DNA of 53,824 nucleotides from Anabaena sp. UHCC 0204 (GCF_009711975.1 NZ_VIKW01000028.1:1-53824); one strand, 5' to 3'. Counted from the first letter of the stretch, positions 28,064 to 37,591 are shown. Notes: generated by a model not told the origin, from the sequence alone. Numbers and translations: made by a program.

Positions 28064-29815
28064 GTGCTGTATTTAGCAGAAGTACAAAAACAGAAGAGTG
28101 GCTTACTTGGTGGTGGTGGCAAAAGCGAACTCAAATTGCTCGCTTGTCAACGCAATGACCAAAACTGGAGTCCCGTACCGGACGAAATGATTGTTGCTGA
28201 TGAAGCCAATAAATTAAATGATGGTGCATTGGTACTGGTGGAATTGAGTCCGAATCGTCAAGTACAGCGGATTCAAGACGCAGGTCGTCCATTGGTGAAT
28301 ATTTTGCAGAATTTTTCCCGACAGGTGGAAAAGTTTAAGCTCAAGGAAGATGAAATTGATCAGTGGAAACAGTCACTGATGATTCAGGTTCAAGAACTGA
28401 ATCGTCGGGAAATGGAGATGGAATCACGTTGGGAACAAGTACAACAATTGGAGAATGACTTTAATCGTTTAGATACCCAACAACAAACCATTGATGCTTC
28501 GCGCATGGAAATTGAACGTTTACGGGCAGATGTTGAACGTAATCGTCAGGAGTTGGAAGGGGCTTGGGAGCATCTACGCGGTGAACAACGTCGTTTAGAA
28601 CAGCAAGAGACGAATTCCCAAAACTCTCAGGCTATAGATAGGGAAAAAGGTCAGGTATTAAGTGATTTACTTAATCGCTTATCTAGTCAGATTAATCCTA
28701 TTGAAACAGTAAGAGAAAGCCTAAATTGTGCTGTGGAGTTGGTGGAGAAGCAACAGGACGCTCTTAATCCATATTGGCAACAGTTGGATATACAACGTCA
28801 TGCAGCTAATCAGCATCAACAGGAGATAGAGGAACTAACAAAAACTCTAGGCGATCGCCAAAACGCATTAAAAATTGCACAAAGTTCTCTAGAACAACAG
28901 ATTACTCAGGTGCAATTAAAGGTCGCAACAGTTGATAGTAAACGGGAGTTAGCTGTTATACTCAAACACCATTTGGGAACTGAGGAGAATTTGTACCAAA
29001 AGCTCAGTTTTTTGGCAACTAACACAGATGCTGAAATCCCCAAACAGGATGTTGATGTAGAAGCCTTGCAGCAAATGCCCTTAGCAGAATTGGAAAGGAT
29101 GGTACAAGACTGGCAGGAGAAATTAGATAGGGATTCCGGTTTTGTTCAAGAACAAGAACAAGAACTGAAATACAAGCAAGAACTTATAGAAGAACTCCAA
29201 GAAAAAATTGCCAATTCTTTTGGAGAAGAACGGACAGATTTAGAGTCTGAATTAGCCGATGAACGTGATCTTTATGAAATGCTAAACGAAAGCTTAGTAG
29301 GACAAAGACGCAATTTAAATGGGCAGCAAAAGACTCTCCAACAAAATCAATTTATATTATGGCAAAGGCAAGGAGTTACTGTTGATTTACATAGTGAATC
29401 TAGTGATTTAGCATCAATTGTTTTGGAGATTGAAGGGCAAAAGCAACAAAAATCCCAGGAACTACAAAACTTAGAGGGTGATATAGAACGGATACTGACT
29501 GCTATTAACGCAGATCAGGAGACGATTGATCATCAAACTCAAGCAGTAGAAACTGATCGTCAAGCGGTTCAATCTCTGGAAGAACAACTATTAAATCTAC
29601 GAATAGTGACTGTTGAATGTGGGAGTAAAGTCAATCTTTATCAAGAAGCTTTACAACCTATTCAAGATGCTCTGGATGGAGTTCGGGATCAGTTACAAAG
29701 AATTGCTGAATCTTTAACTCAAGCGCAAACAACTGGCGATCATCAGTTACAAATTATGGACGAGATGCGTCAGGCTGTCCAAGATTTGATGAATTTACCA
29801 GAGGTATTAATCTAG
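28064..29815 (+). CDS. hmpF: Pilus motility taxis protein HmpF
   Basis: A 583-residue protein with a short globular N-terminus (MLYLAEVQKQKSGLLGGGGK) and then almost continuous coiled coil (about 95-575) rich in Gln, Glu and Arg. HmpF is restricted to filamentous cyanobacteria and is needed for coordinated hormogonium gliding. The start is GTG at 28064, with AAGGA at 28051-28055. It is divergent from hmpA, as I recall for Nostoc punctiforme. A perfect hairpin plus T run ends the transcript. Confidence 0.92.
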   Translation: MLYLAEVQKQKSGLLGGGGKSELKLLACQRNDQNWSPVPDEMIVADEANKLNDGALVLVELSPNRQVQRIQDAGRPLVNILQNFSRQVEKFKLKEDEIDQWKQSLMIQVQELNRREMEMESRWEQVQQLENDFNRLDTQQQTIDASRMEIERLRADVERNRQELEGAWEHLRGEQRRLEQQETNSQNSQAIDREKGQVLSDLLNRLSSQINPIETVRESLNCAVELVEKQQDALNPYWQQLDIQRHAANQHQQEIEELTKTLGDRQNALKIAQSSLEQQITQVQLKVATVDSKRELAVILKHHLGTEENLYQKLSFLATNTDAEIPKQDVDVEALQQMPLAELERMVQDWQEKLDRDSGFVQEQEQELKYKQELIEELQEKIANSFGEERTDLESELADERDLYEMLNESLVGQRRNLNGQQKTLQQNQFILWQRQGVTVDLHSESSDLASIVLEIEGQKQQKSQELQNLEGDIERILTAINADQETIDHQTQAVETDRQAVQSLEEQLLNLRIVTVECGSKVNLYQEALQPIQDALDGVRDQLQRIAESLTQAQTTGDHQLQIMDEMRQAVQDLMNLPEVLI

Positions 29816-29822
29816 CAATCAT

Positions 29823-29849
29823 GAAGGATATTTAATCCTTCTTTTTGCT
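29823..29849 (+). terminator. Terminator of hmpF
   Basis: GAAGGAT (29823-29829) pairs perfectly with ATCCTTC (29835-29841) around a five-base loop, followed directly by TTTTTGCTT. This is a textbook Rho-independent terminator 8 bases after the hmpF stop codon. Confidence 0.9.
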
Positions 29850-29884
29850 TTGAGAGTGTTTCAAACAATAAATGATCCAAAACC

Positions 29885-29944
29885 AGAGATTGCTTCATTC
29901 CGCTCCGCTCCATATGGCTAACGCCACGCTCCGCGAACGCAATG
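29885..29944. repeat. Compound gap repeat with CGCTCCGCTCC
   Basis: The stretch has the form ATTGCTTCATTCCGCTCCGC and so on through to CGCAATGACA, a cyanobacterial gap repeat. A foreign segment (GGCTAACGCCACGCTCCGCG and AACGC) lies inside it. The 16-mer CACGCTCCGCGAACGC also occurs at 17161-17176 inside element copy 3. Confidence 0.55.
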
Positions 29945-29960
29945 ACAATTGGGCATTTTT

Positions 29961-30947
29961 TTACTTGGAATACTGATTGATATAAATCCAGTTGCCTTGG
30001 ACTATCGCTATTGCTCCACCAGGAAAAGGATCAGTCTGGGAACGATTGGGGGCTGTAATTAAAGCCGTTAATTTTTCAATGTGTTCAAAGTTGGGAGCAT
30101 CGGGAAGTATTTCTAGGAGTACCTGACGCATCACGCGCCGTTGTATTGCTAAGGGTGCTGTTCGTAATATGCTTTTGTTTAACTGTAAATCACCTTTTTC
30201 ATCTGTTGCTAAGGCTTCTAGCCGCCACTGATGGGCTGTTTGTTCTAGATATTCTACCTCTGCTTGTAGTAGTTCTGCTGTTTGAGCTAGATTTGCTTCT
30301 ACTTGGGGGTTGAAATTTTCTTGTAAATATGGGATTAATTCTTGACGAATACGATTTCGCGCATATTGTAAATTTTTATTTGTGGAATCTTCCCAAATTG
30401 GTAAATTAAATTCTTGGCAAAATTGCTCTGTTTGGGAACGGGTAACTGCCAATAATGGACGGACTAAAATGATATTCTCAGTTAATGGACGTTGCCAATT
30501 TAAAGCTTGTAAACCATCTGCACCAGTACCACGCATTAAATTATATAGTAGAGTTTCCGCGCGATCGCTCGCCGTATGTCCAGTAATAATATATTGATAA
30601 TTATGAATTTGGGCAATTTTAGTTAAAGCTTGATATCGCCAATTTCTGGCTGTAGCTTCACTGTTTACAGGTTGATGAGCAGTTTCTAAATAAAAAGGTG
30701 TCTGCCAACTTTGTGCTAAATTTTGGACATGGAGAGCATTAGCTTGAGAATCATCGCGCCAACAATGATCACAATGAGCGATCGCTAAATTCCATCCCCA
30801 TTTAGGTTGTATATCTAATAATAATTTAATTAGGCATAAAGAATCTTGTCCTCCAGAAACTGCAACTAATAGCCTTTGGTTGGGTGTAAATAGATGGCGA
30901 TCGCGAATGGTACGATGTATTTTAGCGTGGAGAGGAGTCCATCTCAT
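29961..30947 (-). CDS. tilS: tRNA(Ile)-lysidine synthetase TilS
   Basis: This essential enzyme attaches lysine to C34 of the CAU-anticodon isoleucine tRNA, changing its codon and amino acid identity. The N-type PP-loop SGGQDS is at residues 31-36, and the supporting motifs AIAHCDHCWRDDS and TGHTASDRAETLLYNLMRG are present. The 328-residue length fits the shorter cyanobacterial form with only the small C-terminal TilS domain. The start overlaps the 3' end of the upstream hydroxylase gene by 26 bases, suggesting coupled translation. Confidence 0.95.
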   Translation of the reverse strand: MRWTPLHAKIHRTIRDRHLFTPNQRLLVAVSGGQDSLCLIKLLLDIQPKWGWNLAIAHCDHCWRDDSQANALHVQNLAQSWQTPFYLETAHQPVNSEATARNWRYQALTKIAQIHNYQYIITGHTASDRAETLLYNLMRGTGADGLQALNWQRPLTENIILVRPLLAVTRSQTEQFCQEFNLPIWEDSTNKNLQYARNRIRQELIPYLQENFNPQVEANLAQTAELLQAEVEYLEQTAHQWRLEALATDEKGDLQLNKSILRTAPLAIQRRVMRQVLLEILPDAPNFEHIEKLTALITAPNRSQTDPFPGGAIAIVQGNWIYINQYSK

Positions 30948-31722
30948 TATTTTTCTTAACTAAGGGAATCTCATTCATAAATGGCGTTTTGATCATCACA
31001 TCTGTATCCATCAATTTGTCCCAAAACCGAAAATAAAGACCATAATTACAATTGAATTTGTGATGATGAAGAGTGTGGTGTGTTGGTGTAATCCAATGTT
31101 CATTCCATAACCCACGCATCCATGAAAGTGGATAAACTTCATAACCTGTGTGATTAACAACGCCAAATATCGTCATTAATGTTAGTAATAATCCCACCAT
31201 GCTAATGTGAATGGGAATAATAAAAATCAGAATGGGAATAATAATTGCCGTCATCATACTCTCGACTGGATCAAAAGAAAAAGAAGTCCAGGGAGTAGGA
31301 TTAATAGATTCGTGATGTATTTTATGAAAGCGCCGATATATGCTGGGAATGTGCAACCAGCGATGAGTCCAATAAAAATAAGTATCGTGTAAAAACAAAT
31401 AGATAAATAGGCTAATTGGCAAATACGCCCAGCTATATTGTATAGGATTTATATAAACCTTTGTTTGTCCCAAAGCGATCATTTCCATCATAAAACCACT
31501 TGGTAAGGCAAAAATGAAGCACGATAACAGCGACCATCTGATTTCACTCTTCATTTTACTCTTGCGTTCATCCATATCATGAAGACGACGAACTTCCCAA
31601 GACTGGGGACGACGAACCCAAAGTAACCAATAGAGTAGCGAAGACACAATCAGGTATCGTGTCGAAAGCACGAAAAACATGAATAAACTTGAGATACCAA
31701 ATTGTGGCAGACTAGGGAGCAT
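30922..31722 (-). CDS. Membrane di-iron hydroxylase (sterol desaturase family)
   Basis: An integral membrane protein of about 266 residues in the fatty acid hydroxylase/sterol desaturase superfamily. The iron-binding histidine clusters are HDTYFYWTHRWLH, KIHHES and HTLHHHKFN, among four or more hydrophobic helices. The start at ATG 31722 (MLPSLPQFGI) is preferred; the frame is open to 31800, but only from a TTG codon. The substrate (fatty acid, carotenoid or other lipid) cannot be read. It overlaps tilS by 26 bases on the same strand, with no functional link known. Confidence 0.85.
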   Translation of the reverse strand: MLPSLPQFGISSLFMFFVLSTRYLIVSSLLYWLLWVRRPQSWEVRRLHDMDERKSKMKSEIRWSLLSCFIFALPSGFMMEMIALGQTKVYINPIQYSWAYLPISLFIYLFLHDTYFYWTHRWLHIPSIYRRFHKIHHESINPTPWTSFSFDPVESMMTAIIIPILIFIIPIHISMVGLLLTLMTIFGVVNHTGYEVYPLSWMRGLWNEHWITPTHHTLHHHKFNCNYGLYFRFWDKLMDTDVMIKTPFMNEIPLVKKNNEMDSSPR

Positions 31723-31861
31723 AAAATAAATTTTTAGTGACAGAGGTTGTTTGAAAAGTTCTTGATCACAAATCGAAATTATACAGATTTTTACCAACAA
31801 CGCTATAGCAGGAGTCAGATTTTACAATTATTAATGTTATCATATTTTTGTTTGAAAGCAT

Positions 31862-31990
31862 AAATTAATTGGGCGTTGCTGATTGAATGTATGAATTAGC
31901 CTCACGCAAAGGCGCAAAGGCGCAAAGAATTAAGAGTTAAAGATATCTAATTTGTAAATTTCATACTCTGATTCAGCAACGCCATTAATT
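31862..31990. mobile_element. MITE-like element with about 33-bp inverted ends
   Basis: The left end (31863-31897, including GGCGTTGCTGATT and GTATGAATT) and the right end (31956-31990, AAATTTCATACTCTGATTCA then GCAACGCC) are inverted copies with a few mismatches. The interior has three CGCAAAG-type heptads (31904-31927) and no coding capacity. The ends GGCGTTGCTGA recall small non-autonomous elements known in Nostocales genomes. It lies 48 bases past the end of the MFS gene, so it may also stop or stabilise that transcript. Confidence 0.75.
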
Positions 31991-32038
31991 GATATAGTCA
32001 CCATTGCATCCCACACGAAAAAGTTTTCAAACACCCTC

Positions 32039-33352
32039 TTAGGGTATTTTTGCTATTTGTGGGTATTCAACATCATGATCAGGGACAATATATTCTACAT
32101 TCCGCAATTTGGGGTAAGCATATCCACCCAAACCAACTAACAACAAACCTAGAGAAGAAATCACATACAAAATTGCCATTCCTGCACCTTTACCAGTTCC
32201 AAATAAACCACTAAACAAGGGTGTAAGACTACCTCCTAGCATCATAGCAGGTTCAAAAACATGGTCAGCAAGCAAAGCAGAAATGAAGACAGCGATCGCC
32301 GAAACAATCTGTTGAATACTAGATTCAGTAGCAAAGACTCGTCCTTGTAAATCTGGTCTAACTTTACTCAACAAAATAGCTGTACTGGAACTTGTCAACA
32401 TAGGAAAATTGAGGGAAGAACAAAACTGTGCGGGTAGCCAAATCATTAATCCTTGTGCAGAACCAAATACTGTTTTGCTGATTCCAGCCCCAATCATTCC
32501 TAACAAAAAGCCATTTATCCGCCGTTTAGAACCACCCCAAATACTCAGAATTATAGTTCCTGTCACTCCACCCAAGCCAGCCGCAGAAGAGATACTTCCT
32601 AACACTGTTGCATTGTTATTTGTCCGTGCCAAAATCATCGCAGAAGATAAGGTTGCACCGATATCATGAAAGAACCAAAATAAAGAACCAGTTGCGATCA
32701 TAGCGAAGAGACTCGGACGTGCTATAAGATAGCGAAAGCCAAAGATTATTTCTTGCCAAAAATTGAGATCGTTCTGAGATTTATTGTTGATGTTTAGTTG
32801 GGGAATATGGACTGTGAAAATGGTAGCGATCGCTATTGTAAAACTAACCAGATCAATAACTAAAATTCCACTCAAATGAATCATATAATAGAGTACGCCT
32901 GCCAATCCTGGAGCGATAATAATTGAACCGTAATGAATAGCAGAATTCATACTACTAGCGCGAGTGTATTGCTGTTTGGGAACTAGCATAGAAATTGATG
33001 TTGAATATGCCAGAGATTGAATTTCACCAAAAGCCCCATTCACAGCACTAGTTAAATAAAGATGCCAAGTTTCTAATTGATTATTTAAATAAATATAACA
33101 GATAAATACAGTAGATATAGCTGCTACTGCATCACCAATTATCATCAATATTTTTCTATTTACACGGTCTACAATTAATCCTGAAACCAATGTAATTAAA
33201 ATACTAGGAATCAATGTAAACAAACTGAGTAAAGCTAATGTAGTTACCTGACTTGTCAGTTCCCAAGCCCAGAGTTTGATAGCAAAATTGGTCATAGAAC
33301 TACCAATAGTTGATATAAACTGACCAAACCAGATAATAAGAAAAGTACGCAT
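32039..33352 (-). CDS. MFS transporter, probable siderophore exporter
   Basis: A 437-residue major facilitator protein with about 12 membrane helices. The first helices (MRTFLIIWFGQFISTIGSSM) and the loop GLIVDRVNRKILMIIGD place it in the MFS_3/EntS-like group, several of which export siderophores. It starts 6 bases after the stop of the substrate-binding protein gene, so the two are almost certainly cotranscribed. In this setting it most likely exports the product of the NRPS genes, which is inference from context. A second conserved loop, SKVRPDLQGRVFATESS, is in the middle. Confidence 0.85.
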   Translation of the reverse strand: MRTFLIIWFGQFISTIGSSMTNFAIKLWAWELTSQVTTLALLSLFTLIPSILITLVSGLIVDRVNRKILMIIGDAVAAISTVFICYIYLNNQLETWHLYLTSAVNGAFGEIQSLAYSTSISMLVPKQQYTRASSMNSAIHYGSIIIAPGLAGVLYYMIHLSGILVIDLVSFTIAIATIFTVHIPQLNINNKSQNDLNFWQEIIFGFRYLIARPSLFAMIATGSLFWFFHDIGATLSSAMILARTNNNATVLGSISSAAGLGGVTGTIILSIWGGSKRRINGFLLGMIGAGISKTVFGSAQGLMIWLPAQFCSSLNFPMLTSSSTAILLSKVRPDLQGRVFATESSIQQIVSAIAVFISALLADHVFEPAMMLGGSLTPLFSGLFGTGKGAGMAILYVISSLGLLLVGLGGYAYPKLRNVEYIVPDHDVEYPQIAKIP

Positions 33353-33358
33353 TTTAGA

Positions 33359-34372
33359 TTAATTAATTATATTAATATTAGTCATTTTTTGATCAAGAAG
33401 ATATTTAAATAAATCATCAATTATTACATTGGCTGACAAAATACTACCAAATATCCAGTAACTAGAATCAACACTATAAACTTGTTGATTTTTCACTACA
33501 TTTAGTGTTTGCCAAAGACGAGAATTTTGATATTTATGAAATAGGTTTTTAGCTCCCGGATCTACAGCTATAAATAAAATATCTGCATCGAGTAAATCTA
33601 TTCTTTCTAAGCTGAGAATAATTAAATTATCATCAGGAGACTTGATTAAATTCTTTTGATTATCTGGCATAGAAATTCCTAATTCTGCCAAAATACTTCC
33701 AGGAAAAGAATATTGAGAACGAAATTCAGGTAATTGAACTTGTCCATGAAATCTACTTACAGAAACTTTGATTTTCTCAACTTTATTACCCAACACAGAC
33801 CGGAGACTTGTTAATTTTTCTTGATATTGAGTTAATAATTCTTTAGCGACATCACTTTTACCTAATACATCACCCATTTGTTGTAAAGAATCTTTCCACC
33901 CACTTTGAGAATATTTCACCTTGACTGTAGGGGCAATTTGCGAAAATAATTTATAGGTTTCTGGATTAATACCGTATAAACTAACAATCAAATCTGGCTG
34001 TAAATTGACAATAGCCTCAATGTTTAACTGATTCTCGTTACCTATATAAGTTATACCTGCTATTTTATTACCCAAAAAATTAGCTTTATTCGCTACAAAA
34101 GCAGATTCTGGTGCAGCTATTGGTTTTATTCCTAATGCTAATACTACCTCTAAAGCTAATTGTTCAGTGACTATTACCCGTTTGGGTTGAAGTGGAATAC
34201 AACTTTCACCTAATTCATGTTTCACTAACCGACATTCTGCCGCTAATGCTAATGGCTTTGTTTTGATTTCTCTAGTATTTTGATGAAACCCACTATGACA
34301 AGCAGTAACTATCAATAAAGAGATAGCAGTTAAAATACATAGCCTGAGAGCAGCAAAATATCCTTTTTTCAT
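33359..34372 (-). CDS. Iron-siderophore substrate-binding lipoprotein
   Basis: A FecB/FhuD-type binding protein (Peripla_BP_2 fold) of about 337 residues. The start at ATG 34372 gives a lipoprotein signal (MKKGYFAALRLCILTAISLL followed by IVTAC, with the lipid-bearing Cys). The frame is open to a GTG at 34399. Core motifs are PKRVIVTEQLALEVVLALGI, a NIEAIVNLQPDLIVSLYGIN strand and a VNNQ-like VKNQQVYSVDSSYW near the end. It should hand the ferri-siderophore to an ABC permease, but no FecCD or ATPase gene is present in the window. It lies between the TonB receptor and the MFS exporter. Confidence 0.9.
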   Translation of the reverse strand: MKKGYFAALRLCILTAISLLIVTACHSGFHQNTREIKTKPLALAAECRLVKHELGESCIPLQPKRVIVTEQLALEVVLALGIKPIAAPESAFVANKANFLGNKIAGITYIGNENQLNIEAIVNLQPDLIVSLYGINPETYKLFSQIAPTVKVKYSQSGWKDSLQQMGDVLGKSDVAKELLTQYQEKLTSLRSVLGNKVEKIKVSVSRFHGQVQLPEFRSQYSFPGSILAELGISMPDNQKNLIKSPDDNLIILSLERIDLLDADILFIAVDPGAKNLFHKYQNSRLWQTLNVVKNQQVYSVDSSYWIFGSILSANVIIDDLFKYLLDQKMTNINIIN

Positions 34373-34416
34373 TGGTTTTAATCTGAAAACATTCACCAAG
34401 TATTGAAAGTTTTAGA

Positions 34417-34433
34417 GGCGGGATTTTCCCGCC
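34417..34433 (-). promoter_or_regulatory. Perfect GC hairpin inside the uptake operon
   Basis: GGCGGGA (34417-34423) and TCCCGCC (34427-34433) form a perfect seven-pair stem with a three-base loop in the 72-99 base gap between the TonB receptor stop and the binding-protein start. On the minus-strand transcript it is followed by TCTAAAACTTTC, not a T run. It may therefore be an intercistronic mRNA stabiliser or attenuator rather than a full terminator. Confidence 0.6.
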
Positions 34434-34471
34434 AATTGAAGTTAATTATTTAACCCTATTCTCAATGCAAA

Positions 34472-37399
34472 TCAAAAATCGAAAGAAACCGTTCCCAATA
34501 CTGTTAATGGTGCAGCCGGAACAATAAAGAAACCTTGAGACTCGTAATACTTAGTATCCAAGAGGTTTTTAAAATTAATAGCAGCACGCCAATTATCCCG
34601 TTTATAGAAAACACTAGCATCAGTTCTAACGAATGAAGGAATTTTCAAATTATTTGGTAAACTCGCTTCCCTTTCTCCAGCATAAACAAGTCCAATTCCT
34701 AAACCGAACCCTTGCAAATTACCTTTTTGAAATTCATAAGTAGTCCATAAACTTGCACTGTTGTAAGGTACACCAACCAAGCGATTATCTTGTAAGTCAT
34801 TATCTTTGGTAACGTTGGCATCTGTATAAGCATAAGTACCAATTATTTTCCAACCAGGAAGAACTTCACCAACAACATCTAATTCAAAACCACGGCTTTT
34901 TTGTTCACCTGTTTGAATGCTAAAGTTATCATCTTCAGGATCTGTTGTTAAAACGTTTTGCTTGGTTATATCGAAATAAGCTAAAGTTGCTGATAACCGT
35001 TTATTCAAAAACTCCTGCTTAATTCCTACTTCAAATTGTTCTGCCGTTTCTGGTTTAAAAGGTTCATTATTGCGAGTCTTGCCAAATATTTGTGGATTGA
35101 AAGAATTAGTCCAACTAGCATAAATTGATGTAGAATCAGTTGGTTGATAAACTAACCCTACTCTTGGCGAAAACTTAGAGTCTGAAGTCTCATCATAGAC
35201 TGTACCAGTTTCTACATCTCGATAAAAAGAATCAACATTATCAAAACGACCACCAGCAAGTAATTTAATTTGTGGTGTTAGTTCTACTAAATTTTGGAAA
35301 TAGACTGCAATATTATCTCCACCATATTCTTCATTAGACCTGCTCAGATTCGTAGGTACTGGTGCGCCATAAACAGGGTTAAAAATATCTAAATCACCAA
35401 TGCTGCCACTCAAAAAGTCGTACACATATCTGTAATTGGATAACTCCAATCCTACAAGCACATTATGGGCAATTGAACCTGTTTTAAATTTGCCACTAAT
35501 TTCATTTTGAAATGTTAAATTATTCTGGTCTTCATCAACATTGCGATATGCTCGTAATACTGTCCGTTCGTCGGCATTTACACGCCTTGGCTGCACACCT
35601 CTAGTATTACCACTAACATCAATTACATTAAAAACCTGACGGAATTTCCAATTATTGTTGTCCCCAAATTCACTTTCTAGTGTATAGGTGAAATTATTAG
35701 ATTTCAATTCACCTCGGTTGAGATTAGGCTCACCTAAAAAACGGTTGATAGGCAAATCAAAAACTACCTTATTATTGGAAGGAAAACCCCGTTCAAAAGT
35801 GTAGTCATATTTTTGATATTCATAACCAAAGGTAAGATTTGTCCTTTCTCCCGCTTTGACGGTAATCATTGGGGCAATAAAGGTACTTTCATTTTCTACG
35901 AAATCACGAAAACTTTTCGCATTTTCGTAAGCTGCATTAAGTCTGTAAAGTGCGGATTTATTTTCTAATAAAGGTCCAGAAAAATCAATTGTTCCTCGGT
36001 AAAAGTCATTATTGCCAATTGTGCCATTCAGTTGATAAAAAGGATCTTCCAGGGGCTTTTTAGTAATAGTATTGACAACACCACCGGGACTGGTGGCGCT
36101 ACCATACAAAACTGATGCAGGTCCTTTGAGAAATTCTACCCGCTCCACATTAGCGACATCACGAGGACTCAAAAATCCAAAATCTTTTACACCATCACGC
36201 AGAGTTTCAAAACCTGTAGAAAAACCACGAATAAAGTAACCTTGAGATGCTAGTCCACCATAGGTTTCTTGAGGACGTACACCACTGACATTATCTGCTA
36301 GTTCGTTAAGTCTAATTACTTGGCGGTCTTGAATTATTTCTTTGGGAATAACTTGTACAGATGCAGGAATATCACGCAATGGTACGTTTATTTTAGCGGC
36401 AGTTGTAGCTTCGGGAATAAAGTAACCGCTATTTTTTTCACCTGTAACTATTAATTCTATTGGTGTTTCTGAAGCAGTTGTTTCTTCTGGTTGAGTTTGA
36501 TTTTCTGATTGGTTTGTTGGTGTTTCTGGTTGAGGGGTGGAAGCAGTAGAAGTGACACCAAAAATTAAACCATCGTTACTATCAAATAATTCTACCGTGG
36601 GTGTATTATCTGTTCCCGTCACAGTAACTCTGATGGTATTGCTATTAAAGTTAGAAATTGTGATATCGCTAACTCCAGGAATAGGTTGTTTTTGACTAAC
36701 TGTATCACCATTGGGTAGAGTAAGCTGGGCTGAGGGAATGTCAACAATAAAAGTGTTACCGTCTTTTTTCGACGCTACTTGTAATTTGTCACCTTCTGGA
36801 GTCGCTAAGATTATTTCTAAGCCGTTGTTAGTCTTGTTAAATTTAACTTCACTAATTTTAACTACTGTTTGATTTTGCTGTATTGAAGTAGTAGCAGATG
36901 CGACGGGTGCAAGTTCAAAAATTAAGCCTTCATCACCATCAAATAATTCGGCGATTGGTACACCTTTTTCACCTGTAACTGTTAGTTGGACGGTGTTAGC
37001 ATTTGTTTGGGTGACGCTGACATTGGTAATACCTGCAACTGGATTTTTTTGGTTAAAACTGTTTTGTTTACCCAGTGATAGAACTGTATTAGGTATTTCT
37101 ACTATAAAATTACTGCTTTGGCTTTTATTGACTGGATTTAGTGCGTCTATATTAGGAGTTTCTAAAATTACTTCAATGCCTTTAGCAGTGGTATTAACTT
37201 TAATTCCTGTAATTTTTGCAACTGAGGTATTGCCTTTTTGTGCTAGTAGTTGCGCTGCACTGGTTGAATAATGTTCTTTGTCTTCAACACTAGGTATTTC
37301 TTGTGGTTGTTTTTGGGCATACGCTGGTTGTACTAAGCTGCTGATAACAGCTAATGCTAATCCTACCGAACGTATCTCATTAATTAATTCAGATTTCAT
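34472..37399 (-). CDS. TonB-dependent siderophore receptor with AMIN domains
   Basis: A 975-residue outer-membrane receptor. A signal peptide (MKSELINEIRSVGLALAVIS to AYA) is followed by two AMIN-like domains (about 60-170 and 180-290; GIEVILETPNIDALNP and GLEIILATPEGDKLQV), then a Gln/Thr linker. The plug (about 330-450) contains VPLRDIPASVQVIPKEIIQD and LKGPASVLYGSATSPGGVVN, and a 22-strand-type barrel ends in VSFDF. AAGGAG sits 8 bases before the ATG. AMIN domains bind peptidoglycan in other proteins and are typical of cyanobacterial siderophore receptors. It is divergent to the NRPS genes and leads the uptake/export operon, so it probably imports the same product. Confidence 0.95.
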   Translation of the reverse strand: MKSELINEIRSVGLALAVISSLVQPAYAQKQPQEIPSVEDKEHYSTSAAQLLAQKGNTSVAKITGIKVNTTAKGIEVILETPNIDALNPVNKSQSSNFIVEIPNTVLSLGKQNSFNQKNPVAGITNVSVTQTNANTVQLTVTGEKGVPIAELFDGDEGLIFELAPVASATTSIQQNQTVVKISEVKFNKTNNGLEIILATPEGDKLQVASKKDGNTFIVDIPSAQLTLPNGDTVSQKQPIPGVSDITISNFNSNTIRVTVTGTDNTPTVELFDSNDGLIFGVTSTASTPQPETPTNQSENQTQPEETTASETPIELIVTGEKNSGYFIPEATTAAKINVPLRDIPASVQVIPKEIIQDRQVIRLNELADNVSGVRPQETYGGLASQGYFIRGFSTGFETLRDGVKDFGFLSPRDVANVERVEFLKGPASVLYGSATSPGGVVNTITKKPLEDPFYQLNGTIGNNDFYRGTIDFSGPLLENKSALYRLNAAYENAKSFRDFVENESTFIAPMITVKAGERTNLTFGYEYQKYDYTFERGFPSNNKVVFDLPINRFLGEPNLNRGELKSNNFTYTLESEFGDNNNWKFRQVFNVIDVSGNTRGVQPRRVNADERTVLRAYRNVDEDQNNLTFQNEISGKFKTGSIAHNVLVGLELSNYRYVYDFLSGSIGDLDIFNPVYGAPVPTNLSRSNEEYGGDNIAVYFQNLVELTPQIKLLAGGRFDNVDSFYRDVETGTVYDETSDSKFSPRVGLVYQPTDSTSIYASWTNSFNPQIFGKTRNNEPFKPETAEQFEVGIKQEFLNKRLSATLAYFDITKQNVLTTDPEDDNFSIQTGEQKSRGFELDVVGEVLPGWKIIGTYAYTDANVTKDNDLQDNRLVGVPYNSASLWTTYEFQKGNLQGFGLGIGLVYAGEREASLPNNLKIPSFVRTDASVFYKRDNWRAAINFKNLLDTKYYESQGFFIVPAAPLTVLGTVSFDF

Positions 37400-37525
37400 T
37401 CCCGTTACTCCTTACCCTACACCTGTAAACAGAGTTTTCTCTAAGTTTGATACTGGTGTGCTTCCACATCCAGCAGCAACTTTCACGCTCAAATCTATGA
37501 CGCAATAATTTCTTGATAGTGGTTT

Positions 37526-37543
37526 ATCTTTTATATAAAAGAT
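37526..37543. promoter_or_regulatory. 18-bp perfect palindrome, operator candidate
   Basis: ATCTTTTATATAAAAGAT is its own reverse complement over all 18 bases. It lies about 127 bases upstream of the TonB receptor start. Perfect twofold symmetry fits a dimeric repressor site, and its centre could double as a -10 element. No regulator is identified. Confidence 0.5.
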
Positions 37544-37591
37544 CCCTCACTAAATAGCTGCAAGTAATTTGCAGTTATAGGTATCACTATT

